Below, in pieces: positions 1 to 6,752 of a stretch of 40,823 bases of DNA. Location: IMG/VR virus record IMGVR_UViG_3300032296_004021, positions 1-40,823 of that record. The stretch is one strand, 5' to 3'. The translations under genes and the position numbers were made by a program. Positions within the stretch are counted from its first letter, which is position 1. Each line of letters opens with the position of its first letter. The notes beneath the pieces were generated by a model. The model was not told the origin of the DNA, did no database searches, and saw nothing but the letters and a program-made list of their open reading frames with translations. Source of the DNA: a virus.

Positions 1-4
1 AAAT

Positions 5-32
5 AAAAACCCCCAATTACGGGGGTTTTTTT
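5..32 (-). terminator. Rho-independent terminator
   Basis: AAAAACCCCC and GGGGGTTTTT form a 10-bp stem around a 6-nt loop (15-20). It has A and T runs on both sides, so it could work in either direction. On the minus strand it lies directly after the stop codon of the secreted protein gene (31-330). Confidence 0.85.
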
Positions 33-330
33 ATTTAATGATTACAGGTAAAAAACCTTTTTTATATTTTTCTTTGTCGATGTATAGATATTTGTCTTGT
101 AATATTACCGAATCTCTATATCCGCCGGGGAGTGTAAGTATAACTAAATATGGATAGTAATCTTTGTGAGGTTTGAAGACTCTTAATTTTTTGTAAGTAT
201 TTTGACTTAATGAAGATTTATGAATTATAGTATCAGGTTTGGACCTTGTAATTTTAGCAGTAGAATTTGGTCTTTGGGAAAATCCGAAAAGGGGGATTGT
301 AAGTAAAACGGTTGTAAGAAACTTTTTCAT
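31..330 (-). CDS. Small secreted protein, unknown function
   Basis: This 99-aa protein starts MKKFLTTVLLTIPLFGFSQ, a signal peptide with the ..FSQ end typical of Bacteroidota exported proteins. The mature part is basic, with the segment KPHKDYYPYLVILTLPGGY. I recognise no domain. A TACTTTTG box, a Bacteroidota -7-type element, lies about 15-25 nt upstream of the ATG on the minus strand. The stop codon overlaps the T-run of the terminator at 5-32. It is probably a periplasmic or surface protein made during infection. Confidence 0.7.
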   Translation of the reverse strand: MKKFLTTVLLTIPLFGFSQRPNSTAKITRSKPDTIIHKSSLSQNTYKKLRVFKPHKDYYPYLVILTLPGGYRDSVILQDKYLYIDKEKYKKGFLPVIIK

Positions 331-427
331 ATTCTATGTTTGAAACACAAAAGTAATAAATCTTTTTTCAAAAAACAAAAAAAATTGATTTATAAAAATA
401 AAACCATTAATTTTGAAAAAAAACAAA

Positions 428-859
428 ATGAGTAAAGTAAAAATTTCCACATCTAAAGGGGACATGTTGGCCGAATTATATGACAACGAAACTCCTATTA
501 CAGTAAAAAACTTTCTTGACCTTATTGAAAAAAAATTCTACGACGGTCTCAATTTCCACCGAGTAATCCCTGATTTTGTAATTCAGGGAGGATGTCCCAA
601 AGGTAATGGAACAGGAAATCCTGGTTACTCCATCCCTTGTGAAGTGACCGCACCTAAACAATATCATGACAAAGGTGTTCTTTCTATGGCTCACGCAGGA
701 AGAAACACAGGAGGTTCACAGTTCTTTATTTGTCATAACAGACAAAATACTCAACACCTTGATGGTAATCATACTTGTTTCGGAAAAGTTGTAGAGGGTC
801 TCGAAGTAATTGACATGATTCGACCTCTTGACAAAATTAATTCAATCACCGTAATCTAA
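428..859 (+). CDS. Cyclophilin-type peptidyl-prolyl cis-trans isomerase
   Basis: This 143-aa protein should catalyse cis-trans isomerisation of Xaa-Pro bonds and so assist folding. It covers a whole minimal cyclophilin domain: FHRVIPDFVIQGG (43-55) with the catalytic Arg45, SMAHAGRNTGGSQFFI (86-101), and LDGNHTCFGKV (111-121). There is no signal peptide, so it should be cytoplasmic. I chose the ATG at 428 (MSKVKIST); an upstream TTG at 413 only adds a lysine-rich stub. The next gene starts 5 nt after its stop. Cyclophilins are uncommon in phages, and its substrate here (for example virion proteins) is unknown. Confidence 0.93.
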   Translation: MSKVKISTSKGDMLAELYDNETPITVKNFLDLIEKKFYDGLNFHRVIPDFVIQGGCPKGNGTGNPGYSIPCEVTAPKQYHDKGVLSMAHAGRNTGGSQFFICHNRQNTQHLDGNHTCFGKVVEGLEVIDMIRPLDKINSITVI

Positions 860-864
860 TAAAA

Positions 865-1278
865 ATGAAAAAAACCCTGTTAACACTTGTTATTGTTTTA
901 TCGACAATACTAACCTATTCACAATCTTATTATAAAGCATATGCAACCGAGATGTATGTTTATGATAATAAAAGTAAAGAATGGGAATTGTATCAGAAGA
1001 ACTCTGATACAGATATCATAATTGTGGTTGAGGATGAGTTTATTACATTTCAGGCAAAATCACCTTCGATGTATAAAATTTATGCCGATGGAAAAACTGA
1101 AATCAATAACAAAAGTTTGAAAGGTTATAGATATAACGGTAGAGAATTAAAAACTGATGACAAAATGGTTATTGATATTGTCAGAGATTTGAAAAATGAT
1201 GTTGGGATGATATCAATCATAAATTATGACAAAGGTTATAATTTGAGATTTTACATAGTTCCCGCAGAGACAAAGTAA
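865..1278 (+). CDS. Secreted protein, unknown function
   Basis: This 137-aa protein has an N-terminal signal peptide, MKKTLLTLVIVLSTILTYSQ, again ending in SQ. The mature part is rich in beta-type and charged residues (EMYVYDNKSKEWELYQK, DIIIVVEDEFITFQAKS) and has no cysteine pair or recognisable catalytic motif. It lies 5 nt after the cyclophilin gene, so the two are probably co-transcribed, and a terminator follows at 1285. It resembles small periplasmic proteins of flavobacteria, but I cannot assign a family. Confidence 0.7.
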   Translation: MKKTLLTLVIVLSTILTYSQSYYKAYATEMYVYDNKSKEWELYQKNSDTDIIIVVEDEFITFQAKSPSMYKIYADGKTEINNKSLKGYRYNGRELKTDDKMVIDIVRDLKNDVGMISIINYDKGYNLRFYIVPAETK

Positions 1279-1284
1279 TAAATA

Positions 1285-1309
1285 AACCCTCCTAAAAAGA
1301 GGGTTTTTT
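1285..1309 (+). terminator. Rho-independent terminator
   Basis: AACCCTC (1285-1291) pairs with GAGGGTT (1299-1305) around the loop ctaaaaa, followed by a T-run. It ends the unit of cyclophilin and the 137-aa secreted protein. Confidence 0.85.
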
Positions 1310-1318
1310 ATTTTCTTC

Positions 1319-1325
1319 TATTTAT
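1319..1325 (+). promoter_or_regulatory. TATTTAT box before a 38-aa membrane peptide gene
   Basis: TATTTAT stands 5 nt before the ATG at 1331 and directly after the preceding terminator. The same 7-mer recurs just before many start codons in this window and resembles the reverse complement of the T4 late promoter core. A promoter role is inferred, not shown. Confidence 0.45.
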
Positions 1326-1330
1326 TGTAA

Positions 1331-1447
1331 ATGAATAAGACCAAAATTTTCAATTTCCTCAAACTGTTTCTTTTGTTGTCAATAACAGGAGGACTTGTTT
1401 GGTTCTTCTATAGATTTTATATTGTTTTTTTTTCTTGGTGGTCATAG
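1331..1447 (+). CDS. 38-aa single-pass membrane peptide
   Basis: The protein starts MNKTKIFNFLKLFLLLSITG and ends FYIVFFSWWS. It is one basic segment followed by an almost wholly hydrophobic span, so a small inner-membrane peptide. A terminator upstream and a TATTTAT box 5 nt before the ATG support it as a real transcription start. Its 3' end overlaps the IscA-like gene tail to tail by 6 nt. A small holin-like or host-membrane effector role is possible, but nothing in the sequence decides it. Confidence 0.55.
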   Translation: MNKTKIFNFLKLFLLLSITGGLVWFFYRFYIVFFSWWS

Positions 1448-1774
1448 AGAAAAACTTTCACCACATCCGCAAGTTCTCGTTGCGTTTGGGTTCATCCATT
1501 CGAAACCTTTTCCATTAAGACCATCTGAATATTGTAATTCAGTTCCGAAAAGGTATAATACAGATTTTCTATCTATAACAACTTTAAGATTTTCACCCAC
1601 CACAACAGATTCATCGTATTGGTCAATCCGGTCATCAAAATCCATAGTATAAGATAACCCACTACATCCACCACCTTTGACACCAACTCTCAAAAAATGG
1701 GTATCTGTGGTGATTTTGGCTTCACCCATCAATTTCAAAACCTGTTTGAGAGCTTTTTCAGAAATAGAAATCAT
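1442..1774 (-). CDS. A-type iron-sulfur carrier protein (IscA/ErpA/SufA-like)
   Basis: This 110-aa protein has the full length of the family and its three invariant cysteines: Cys37 in GGGCSGLSY (34-42), and Cys102 and Cys104 in TCGCGESFSL at the C-terminus. Such proteins take Fe-S clusters from the scaffold and insert them into target enzymes. It is cytoplasmic and starts with ATG (MISISEKALKQ). The gene follows the outer-membrane-like gene by 3 nt, and an IscU-like gene lies further upstream on the same strand, so one operon could hold both a scaffold and a carrier. I cannot separate IscA, ErpA and SufA from sequence alone. Confidence 0.93.
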   Translation of the reverse strand: MISISEKALKQVLKLMGEAKITTDTHFLRVGVKGGGCSGLSYTMDFDDRIDQYDESVVVGENLKVVIDRKSVLYLFGTELQYSDGLNGKGFEWMNPNATRTCGCGESFSL

Positions 1775-1777
1775 TTT

Positions 1778-2581
1778 TTAAAAATTAAAACCTAAACCGA
1801 AGGTTCCAATTTTTTGTATTGGGTCATAATCGGTTTTTATGGTTATCATTTTTATGTCTTGGGTTATACCAAGCTTGATAGAGAAATAGTCTTGGACAAA
1901 GTTTACGAATGAGTATTTTCCGTTGTTAGATAAAATATAAAATTCATCAAAGAATTGGAAGTTTTCTTGTTCTTCTCCAAAACCAAACATTAAATGAGCC
2001 CCTGTATTTTTGAACTTTCTTCCGAGACCCAAATAAACTGACCACCCTTCTTCAATATTTGAAAGTTGTTCGTCATTCCAGCCCAAAGCATCGTATAGAG
2101 TTATATTATCATAAAATTGAGACCTGTCATTTTTAACTACCGTTGAAAAATCTAAAATAAAGTAGGTTTTATTTCCGATTGTAATCCAACCACCTATTTC
2201 ATTTTGGGTTGAATATTGTAATCCAAATCTGAACCCTAGATTTTTGCCCTTTACGGTATCTTTTCTTCCGTCACGATAGTAGATTCTTGCCGGTCTTCTT
2301 ACATTGAAATCATCATAGAAATAAAACCTATCGAATCTATCAAAATAATTGGGGGCACCCCAAGTATTCCATCTATTCCAAGTCGGAACATGTTGATATA
2401 TTACAGTTGTATTATTTCTCGGTCTTTGGGACTCTACTCTTATTTGTTGTTTTTGTTGAATCTCTGTAGACCTAGTAGCTGATTGAGTTTTTACATTACT
2501 TTTTTGATTTGACTCGGTTTGAGAAAAACTTAAAAAAGGTGTAATTAGTAAAATGATTAAGAGAAGAATAAACTTTTTCAT
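1778..2581 (-). CDS. Exported beta-rich, outer-membrane-like protein
   Basis: This 267-aa protein begins with a signal peptide (MKKFILLLIILLITPFLSFS). A Gln/Ser/Thr-rich linker follows (about residues 22-60). The remainder has alternating aromatic and polar residues (YFDRFDRFYFYDD, TYFILDFSTVV, GWSVYLGLGRKF) and ends GTFGLGFNF. The final Phe and alternating pattern resemble small outer-membrane beta-barrel proteins. It sits between the IscU-like and IscA-like genes on the same strand. A role in changing the host surface is possible; no specific family is recognised. Confidence 0.65.
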   Translation of the reverse strand: MKKFILLLIILLITPFLSFSQTESNQKSNVKTQSATRSTEIQQKQQIRVESQRPRNNTTVIYQHVPTWNRWNTWGAPNYFDRFDRFYFYDDFNVRRPARIYYRDGRKDTVKGKNLGFRFGLQYSTQNEIGGWITIGNKTYFILDFSTVVKNDRSQFYDNITLYDALGWNDEQLSNIEEGWSVYLGLGRKFKNTGAHLMFGFGEEQENFQFFDEFYILSNNGKYSFVNFVQDYFSIKLGITQDIKMITIKTDYDPIQKIGTFGLGFNF

Positions 2582-2640
2582 AATTTAAAACATTTTAATT
2601 GTTTCGAAGAAAGCCTGTAAGAATTGGTTTATTATTTTTT

Positions 2641-3039
2641 TCATAACTCGATTGGTTCTAATCCATTTTTTGTTCTGTAGTCATTTATTGCAGCTTTTAT
2701 TGCATCTTCGGCTAAAACACTACAATGAATTTTGACAGGAGGAAGATTCAGTTCTTCCACGATTTCCATATTGTCAATTTTAACCGCCTCATCGACTGAT
2801 TTTCCTCTCAACCATTCGGTTGCCAAACTTGAAGAAGCGATTGCTGACCCACATCCGAAAGTTTTAAATTTTGCATCGGATATTACACCCTCCTCATCCA
2901 CTTCGATTTGTAATCTCATGACATCTCCACATTCAGGAGCACCCACAAGACCTGTTCCCACATTTTGTTTGGTTTTATCGAGGGTTCCGATGTTTCTCGG
3001 ATTGGTATAATGGTCAATAACTTTTTCAGAATAAGCCAT
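2641..3039 (-). CDS. iscU: Iron-sulfur cluster scaffold protein (IscU/NifU-N-like)
   Basis: This 132-aa protein assembles Fe-S clusters as a scaffold in the Isc pathway. All key residues are present: Cys37 and Asp39 in PECGDVM, Cys63 in FKTFGCGSAIASS, Cys106 in KIHCSVLAEDAI, and the LPPVK motif (99-103) that the chaperone HscA recognises. The N-terminus YSEKVIDHYTNPRNIG is typical. It starts with ATG. A minus-strand TATTTAT box (3060-3066) lies 20 nt upstream, overlapping the box of the divergent gene at 3077. Downstream on the same strand are the exported protein and the IscA-like carrier. No cysteine desulfurase is seen, so host IscS would have to supply sulfur. Confidence 0.95.
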   Translation of the reverse strand: MAYSEKVIDHYTNPRNIGTLDKTKQNVGTGLVGAPECGDVMRLQIEVDEEGVISDAKFKTFGCGSAIASSSLATEWLRGKSVDEAVKIDNMEIVEELNLPPVKIHCSVLAEDAIKAAINDYRTKNGLEPIEL

Positions 3040-3054
3040 AATGATAAATTTAAC

Positions 3055-3066
3055 TATTTATAAATA
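3055..3066. promoter_or_regulatory. Divergent TATTTAT boxes in a palindrome
   Basis: The palindrome TATTTATAAATA carries a TATTTAT box on each strand. It sits between the IscU-like gene (minus) and the tagged 89-aa gene (plus), 15 nt before the plus-strand ATG and 20 nt before the minus-strand ATG. Confidence 0.5.
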
Positions 3067-3076
3067 TTGACACACG

Positions 3077-3346
3077 ATGAGGGAAATTATAATCACTGAA
3101 AAACAGCTTGTCAAGTTATTGGAGGTTGCCATGGACTTGGATATCTATGTCCAACCTGTTCATTATGATACATCAAATGGTAATGAAAACTTGGAAAGTA
3201 GTATTAAAGAAATGATTTCCAAATTAAATGAGATTCATCAAATGTTTGAAACAGGTAAAAAGATTTTTCCTAACCAAAAAACCGAACTTTTCAAGGTTTT
3301 GGATTCTTTGAACCAAATCTATGAAAAAATAAAATACATAAAATAG
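3077..3346 (+). CDS. Tagged small protein (ITEKQ-type N-terminus)
   Basis: This 89-aa protein begins MREIIITEKQLVKLLEVAMD, a clear member of the ITExQxxxLLE N-terminal tag class found also at 22579 (minus) and 40690. After the tag it is mostly helical and charged, ending in a likely coiled segment (ELFKVLDSLNQIYEKIKYIK). No enzymatic motif is visible. A TATTTAT box lies upstream. I infer a small virion-internal protein addressed by its tag, but this is not proven. Confidence 0.7.
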   Translation: MREIIITEKQLVKLLEVAMDLDIYVQPVHYDTSNGNENLESSIKEMISKLNEIHQMFETGKKIFPNQKTELFKVLDSLNQIYEKIKYIK

Positions 3347-3380
3347 TTTACTTATCTATTTTTCAATTTAAAATGTAAAA

Positions 3381-3575
3381 ATGAGACCACAGCCATCCAA
3401 CGAACAAAAAGCCCAAATCTACAATTATCTTTTAACAAGATATCAGAGAATTCAAGAGGAAATCAGATTGATTAAAGCTGACAAATTTGAGTTGAACGAA
3501 CAAGACGAAAGAAAAATCAAGGTTTTGGAAGCTGAAATGAAGAAAATCTACAACGATTCTCAAAAACTTTATTGA
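3381..3575 (+). CDS. Small coiled-coil protein, unknown
   Basis: This 64-aa, highly charged and probably wholly helical protein (YQRIQEEIRLIKADKFELNE, ERKIKVLEAEMKKIY) starts with ATG after a short AT-rich gap. It follows the tagged 89-aa gene on the same strand. Its last 7 nt overlap the end of the convergent nuclease gene. No family is recognised. Confidence 0.6.
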   Translation: MRPQPSNEQKAQIYNYLLTRYQRIQEEIRLIKADKFELNEQDERKIKVLEAEMKKIYNDSQKLY

Positions 3576-4210
3576 GAAAATTTCATTTTTGTTAACTTTT
3601 CCATTCTTTCTAATGAAATTTCATTATTTTCAAACCCATCTTGTTTGATAACTTCGTTTTTGAATAAAAAAGCAACAAATTTCTTGTCTTTTTTGATGTA
3701 AATCACTTTCCAACAGTATTCAGGAACCGAAACTCGACCAATTTTCTTAATTTCTCCCAAATTTCCCGCCCAAACCTTAATTGAGTCCTTAATTTTCGAT
3801 TCATTCCTTACAAATGTCTCGAGAGACTTCCAATCTCCAGCATTTAAACTGTGATATTGAGGTGTCATGTTGGAAAAATAGAAACATTCGTCCAAAACCT
3901 TTTGGGTTTGACATAAATTGTCTGCCGCTGGCATCATATGTCCTCTGTCAAATCCACTATTGACATAATCTTGGGATAAATTAGTTTGTTCGCTCAAAAG
4001 AGGGTCAGGTTTGAAGTTGTCTTTCCTTTTTAAAGGAGTTTTACAATCAACCTTTGCTTTTGTAACCCACCATTCAACTAAAACAGGGTGTTTTTTCGAC
4101 AAACTGAACACAGAAGTGTAGTTTGTATGAACTAATCTGATAGTATCTTGGCTATTTGAGTTAAAACAAACTAATACCGATAAAAGTATTAATAAGTTTT
4201 TCACATTCAT
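3569..4210 (-). CDS. Secreted DNA/RNA non-specific endonuclease
   Basis: This 213-aa protein has a signal peptide (about 1-21, MNVKNLLILLSVLVCFNSNS) and the beta-beta-alpha-metal nuclease core of the NucA/Serratia nuclease family. It has DRGHM (88-92) with the catalytic His91, and FSNMTPQ (112-118) with the metal-binding Asn, then a Trp at 127 as in relatives. It should cut DNA and RNA without sequence preference in the periplasm or outside the cell. It could degrade extracellular DNA, supply nucleotides or exclude competing phage DNA. The 3' end overlaps the 64-aa gene. Confidence 0.93.
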   Translation of the reverse strand: MNVKNLLILLSVLVCFNSNSQDTIRLVHTNYTSVFSLSKKHPVLVEWWVTKAKVDCKTPLKRKDNFKPDPLLSEQTNLSQDYVNSGFDRGHMMPAADNLCQTQKVLDECFYFSNMTPQYHSLNAGDWKSLETFVRNESKIKDSIKVWAGNLGEIKKIGRVSVPEYCWKVIYIKKDKKFVAFLFKNEVIKQDGFENNEISLERMEKLTKMKFSQ

Positions 4211-4213
4211 AAA

Positions 4214-4220
4214 TATTTAT
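4214..4220 (+). promoter_or_regulatory. TATTTAT box, plus strand
   Basis: AAATATTTATAAATG precedes the ATG at 4242 by 21 nt. It lies in the 31-nt gap between the divergent nuclease gene and the tagged 164-aa gene. Confidence 0.45.
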
Positions 4221-4241
4221 AAATGTAATAATCTAAAATTT

Positions 4242-4736
4242 ATGGGAAAAAGATTTATAGTAACGGAAGAAGAAAAAAACAGAATCCATAAAATGTATCT
4301 TTCCGAAGAACCAAAAAACGAGGAAAGAAGATTTTGTAATTCAGGAAATGTTAAATCATTGGAAGAAATTGTTGGAGATGCTGAAGCTAGTCCTTATGTA
4401 AAAGGAGTTGCTATTAGACAAAACGGAGTGAACGGCTTGGTGGATATGTTGGAATTATTAAAATTCTCAAGACTTGTCGACAATATCTCCGATGGAGGAG
4501 AACATTTAGCTTCTCAAGTCATGAACCAACTCAAAGGATACAAACCCTACAACTATTTTGACGAAACAAGAAAAGAATGTAATCGTGCGATGGATAAAAT
4601 CATCGAGTTATATAAAGAAAATGAACATGGTGAAGAACTTGTTCAGGATATAGAAAAGGTTTATGGAATGTCTCATCACTCACCAAGAGCAAAAGAGTAT
4701 TTAAAACATTCTTTGGAAATGTTAAGAGGAAAATAA
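4242..4736 (+). CDS. Tagged protein (VTEEEK-type N-terminus), unknown
   Basis: This 164-aa protein starts MGKRFIVTEEEKNRIHKMYL, then SEEPKNEERRFCNSGN. The N-terminal 20 residues match the tag pattern (I/L/V)(T/S)xEExxxI shared with proteins at 6394 and 26438. The body is helical and mixed-charge, with GNVKSLEEIVGDAEASPYVK and HHSPRAKEYLKHSLEML. No catalytic motif is recognised. It has an upstream TATTTAT box and is followed by a terminator, so it is a single-gene unit. Inferred to be a virion-associated protein. Confidence 0.7.
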   Translation: MGKRFIVTEEEKNRIHKMYLSEEPKNEERRFCNSGNVKSLEEIVGDAEASPYVKGVAIRQNGVNGLVDMLELLKFSRLVDNISDGGEHLASQVMNQLKGYKPYNYFDETRKECNRAMDKIIELYKENEHGEELVQDIEKVYGMSHHSPRAKEYLKHSLEMLRGK

Positions 4737-4766
4737 ATTGAATTGTTTTAATAATTTAGTATAATT

Positions 4767-4795
4767 AAAGTCCCAACTTGGGACTTTTATTTTTT
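4767..4795 (+). terminator. Rho-independent terminator
   Basis: AAAGTCCC (4767-4774) pairs with GGGACTTT (4780-4787) across an AACTT loop, and a T-rich run follows. The next gene starts right at its end (4796), so either transcription reads through or that gene has its own promoter. Confidence 0.85.
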
Positions 4796-5179
4796 ATGTC
4801 AACTCAATCACATATCGACAAGGTTAATTTACAACCAATGGTAATTCCTTACCCAACCCATGTTGGTGCACCAAAGATTGAACCCCAAGATTTAACGGCA
4901 TTTAAAAATCACGGACTTAACAAGGTCGACAGGGTCATCAAGAGAAAATACAAGGAACTTGTTAAAGAGGCAGAAAACCTCCAAAATTCGATTCTCCTTA
5001 ATCAGGAGATATACGAGTCGAATTATAAATTTGAACCGAAAATTGGGGAGATATATCACTTATACGAGGAATCTGATGGTGGGAGGACTTTGTCTTTGAT
5101 TGGACCGAATGAATGGTCAAAAAAGTATTTATATTCTGTGGAATTAAATTCTGATATGACATGGACCAAAGTAGATTAA
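4796..5179 (+). CDS. DUF2452-like protein
   Basis: This 127-aa protein carries the pattern I associate with DUF2452: THVGAPKIEPQDLTAFKNHG, then a helical charged stretch, IYESNYKFEPKIGEIYHLY and LSLIGPNEW. The family occurs in Bacteroidota and in phages, and its function is unknown. I chose the ATG at 4796 (MSTQSHID) because earlier in-frame starts lie in the terminator. The last 19 nt overlap the start of the next gene, which suggests translational coupling. Confidence 0.75.
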   Translation: MSTQSHIDKVNLQPMVIPYPTHVGAPKIEPQDLTAFKNHGLNKVDRVIKRKYKELVKEAENLQNSILLNQEIYESNYKFEPKIGEIYHLYEESDGGRTLSLIGPNEWSKKYLYSVELNSDMTWTKVD

Positions 5180-5457
5180 GAAGAATTTGTGAAAATGCTT
5201 TGGAAAATTCGTTTTCAGGGATGGTGATTACTGACTTTTTAGCTCAACCAACTCAAAAATTTGATGACGAGCAAAATAAGTGGGTTCCTGACAGTTTTTG
5301 TGTTTTCATTTCTATCAAAGAAAATATTGGACCCGAAATTGAAGCTTTCGAAATAATTCAAAATGAAAATGAAGTTCAATATTTTTTGGAATCATTAATG
5401 GGAGTCGATTGTTGTCTTGATTTTAGACAAAATTTCCCTAGAACTAGTATTATATAA
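5161..5457 (+). CDS. Hypothetical protein, coupled to the DUF2452 gene
   Basis: This 98-aa acidic protein (MDQSRLRRICENALENSFSG) begins inside the 3' end of the upstream gene in another frame. It contains FDDEQNKWVPDSFCVFISIK and ends in a Cys pair region (GVDCCLDFRQNF). The pattern of a short helix followed by beta strands is compatible with a small alpha/beta fold, but I recognise no family. Confidence 0.6.
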   Translation: MDQSRLRRICENALENSFSGMVITDFLAQPTQKFDDEQNKWVPDSFCVFISIKENIGPEIEAFEIIQNENEVQYFLESLMGVDCCLDFRQNFPRTSII

Positions 5458-5484
5458 TATTTTTTTAATTTTTACTATTAATCT

Positions 5485-5509
5485 ATTATTATTCTATAAG
5501 AATAATAAT
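5485..5509. repeat. Perfect AT-only inverted repeat
   Basis: ATTATTATTC (5485-5494) and GAATAATAAT (5500-5509) form a perfect 10-bp stem with the loop TATAA. It sits in a 122-nt AT-rich gap between 5457 and 5580. No T-run follows directly, so it may be a weak terminator or an operator. Confidence 0.5.
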
Positions 5510-5552
5510 TATTTCCCTCTTCTCGAAAATCTGTTTTTTTAAAAAAATCCAA

Positions 5553-5559
5553 TATTTAT
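5553..5559 (+). promoter_or_regulatory. TATTTAT box
   Basis: AATATTTATTTTTTG stands 20 nt before the ATG at 5580. Same element type as at 3055 and 4214. Confidence 0.4.
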
Positions 5560-5579
5560 TTTTTGTAAATTATCAAAAA

Positions 5580-5897
5580 ATGGATTCAGTTTGGACAGTA
5601 TTAATAACGGTAGTAACAGTTTTAGGCTCTGCAAGTGCGTGGAGATTTTATGAAAAAAGAGCCATGAAAAAAGAAAGAGACGAGGAGTTTATTCGTCACG
5701 ACTGCAAGGATAGAATATCTAAATTAGAGGTTCTACTCGAAAGTTCGTCCAAAGAAAAAGATGAAATGAGGTCAACAATACTTCGTTTGACAGAACAAGT
5801 TGCACAACTCGCGGTCAAGGTTGATTTTTTGCAAAAAGAAAATCATGAATTGATTGCAACTTTACAAAAGAGAAAAAGAACGGGTTCAAATAACTAA
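5580..5897 (+). CDS. Membrane-anchored coiled-coil protein
   Basis: This 105-aa protein has one N-terminal membrane segment (VWTVLITVVTVLGSASAW, residues 4-21) and then a long charged coiled coil (KDRISKLEVLLESSSKEKDE, STILRLTEQVAQLAVKVDFL). The topology (one transmembrane helix and a long helix) is like inner-membrane spanins or small phage membrane anchors. It stands alone between a TATTTAT box and a convergent gene, away from the lysis cassette at 15-17 kb, so a spanin role is uncertain. Confidence 0.65.
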   Translation: MDSVWTVLITVVTVLGSASAWRFYEKRAMKKERDEEFIRHDCKDRISKLEVLLESSSKEKDEMRSTILRLTEQVAQLAVKVDFLQKENHELIATLQKRKRTGSNN

Positions 5898-5898
5898 T

Positions 5899-6186
5899 TT
5901 AAGCATCCCACCTTACATAGGTTTTGATTGATTGGTCAGGAAATATATAGACCAAAGCGTCTTGTATTAACACATCGGCTAAAGTCCTGTCCATAATCTC
6001 TTCATTGATTGTATCACCCAAGATTATAACCGCTTCTAACATTAAAGATTTTGTGGTATAACTTTCTGAAATTGAATGAATTTTAATTTCTGTTCCTTTA
6101 CCATAGAACTGCTCCAATTCATTCTTATGTGAATCGTTAATATAGGACTCGATGAGACGCGAAATTCTCTTTTTCTTATCTCCCAT
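5899..6186 (-). CDS. Hypothetical phage protein
   Basis: This 95-aa protein starts MGDKKKRISRLIESYINDSH and contains LMLEAVIILGDTINEEI and ALVYIFPDQSIKTYVRWDA. A basic helical N-terminus is followed by beta-type sequence. A minus-strand TATTTAT (6212-6218) lies 25 nt upstream. The N-terminal helix could be another address tag, but it lacks the TExQ core. Function unknown. Confidence 0.6.
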   Translation of the reverse strand: MGDKKKRISRLIESYINDSHKNELEQFYGKGTEIKIHSISESYTTKSLMLEAVIILGDTINEEIMDRTLADVLIQDALVYIFPDQSIKTYVRWDA

Positions 6187-6219
6187 AAGAAAATTATACG
6201 AAAGAATTTATATAAATAA

Positions 6220-6351
6220 TTATCTTCCTTGACCTCTGTAAGCTTTTGGTCTTGGACTATGTTTGTTGTAAGACTTTTTAGCTGCCCCACCTTTTCTTTT
6301 TCCGAATGTAATTTTTCTTGAAACTCCTGCGGATTTTGAACCTTTTGCCAT
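6220..6351 (-). CDS. 43-aa very basic protein
   Basis: The protein is MAKGSKSAGVSRKITFGKRK followed by GGAAKKSYNKHSPRPKAYRG and QGR. It has many Lys/Arg, Gly and Ser and almost no acidic residues, so it probably binds nucleic acid. A minus-strand TATTTAT box (6370-6376) lies 18 nt upstream, divergent from the box of the gene at 6394. It could be a DNA-condensing virion peptide or a ribosome-associated peptide; I cannot decide. Confidence 0.65.
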   Translation of the reverse strand: MAKGSKSAGVSRKITFGKRKGGAAKKSYNKHSPRPKAYRGQGR

Positions 6352-6369
6352 AATTTACTAAATTTAGTT

Positions 6370-6389
6370 ATAAATAGACAGGTATTTAT
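6370..6389. promoter_or_regulatory. Divergent pair of TATTTAT boxes
   Basis: The minus-strand box (6370-6376) serves the 43-aa basic protein and the plus-strand box (6383-6389) stands only 4 nt before the ATG at 6394. The two genes are separated by just 42 nt. Confidence 0.5.
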
Positions 6390-6393
6390 TTTT

Positions 6394-6687
6394 ATGAGAC
6401 TCACAGAAGAAGAAAAAAAGAAAATTATCGACAAATATGTTGATGACACTTCCGATGATTTATTGAATCATCTGAAAAGAAGATATCCTTTACATATCGC
6501 GGATTTTGAATGGACTAAAGAACCAATTAAAACAATCTCTATTGACAGCAAACAATATTGGGTGAAGGGTAATAAAAAATTTTTAGTCAACAAGTTATAT
6601 GGTTTATGTGAAGATGTATGGATGCATTTAGGTGAAAATAAAATAAGAAGAACCATAAAAAAATTTTTGGATGTATATGGTTCCTAA
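6394..6687 (+). CDS. Tagged small protein (LTEEEK-type N-terminus)
   Basis: This 97-aa protein begins MRLTEEEKKKIIDKYVDDTS, matching the (L/V/I)(T/S)xEExxxI tag class. The rest is basic and aromatic (HLKRRYPLHIADFEWTKEPI, VNKLYGLCEDVWMHLGE, RRTIKKFLDVYGS). No known domain. The TATTTAT box ends 4 nt before the ATG. Inferred virion-internal or head-associated protein. Confidence 0.7.
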   Translation: MRLTEEEKKKIIDKYVDDTSDDLLNHLKRRYPLHIADFEWTKEPIKTISIDSKQYWVKGNKKFLVNKLYGLCEDVWMHLGENKIRRTIKKFLDVYGS

Positions 6688-6711
6688 ACTTGGAATTTCC
6701 GAATTTTTTTT

Positions 6712-6719
6712 TACATTTG
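6712..6719 (+). promoter_or_regulatory. Bacteroidota-type -7 element (TACATTTG)
   Basis: TACATTTG matches TAnnTTTG and lies 33 nt before the ATG of the 57-aa gene at 6753, a normal distance for a promoter. It may also drive the adenylosuccinate synthetase gene. No clear -33 motif was checked beyond the T-rich run upstream. Confidence 0.5.
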
Positions 6720-6752
6720 TTATGGTTCTGATAAAAATTTAATAGACAAAAA

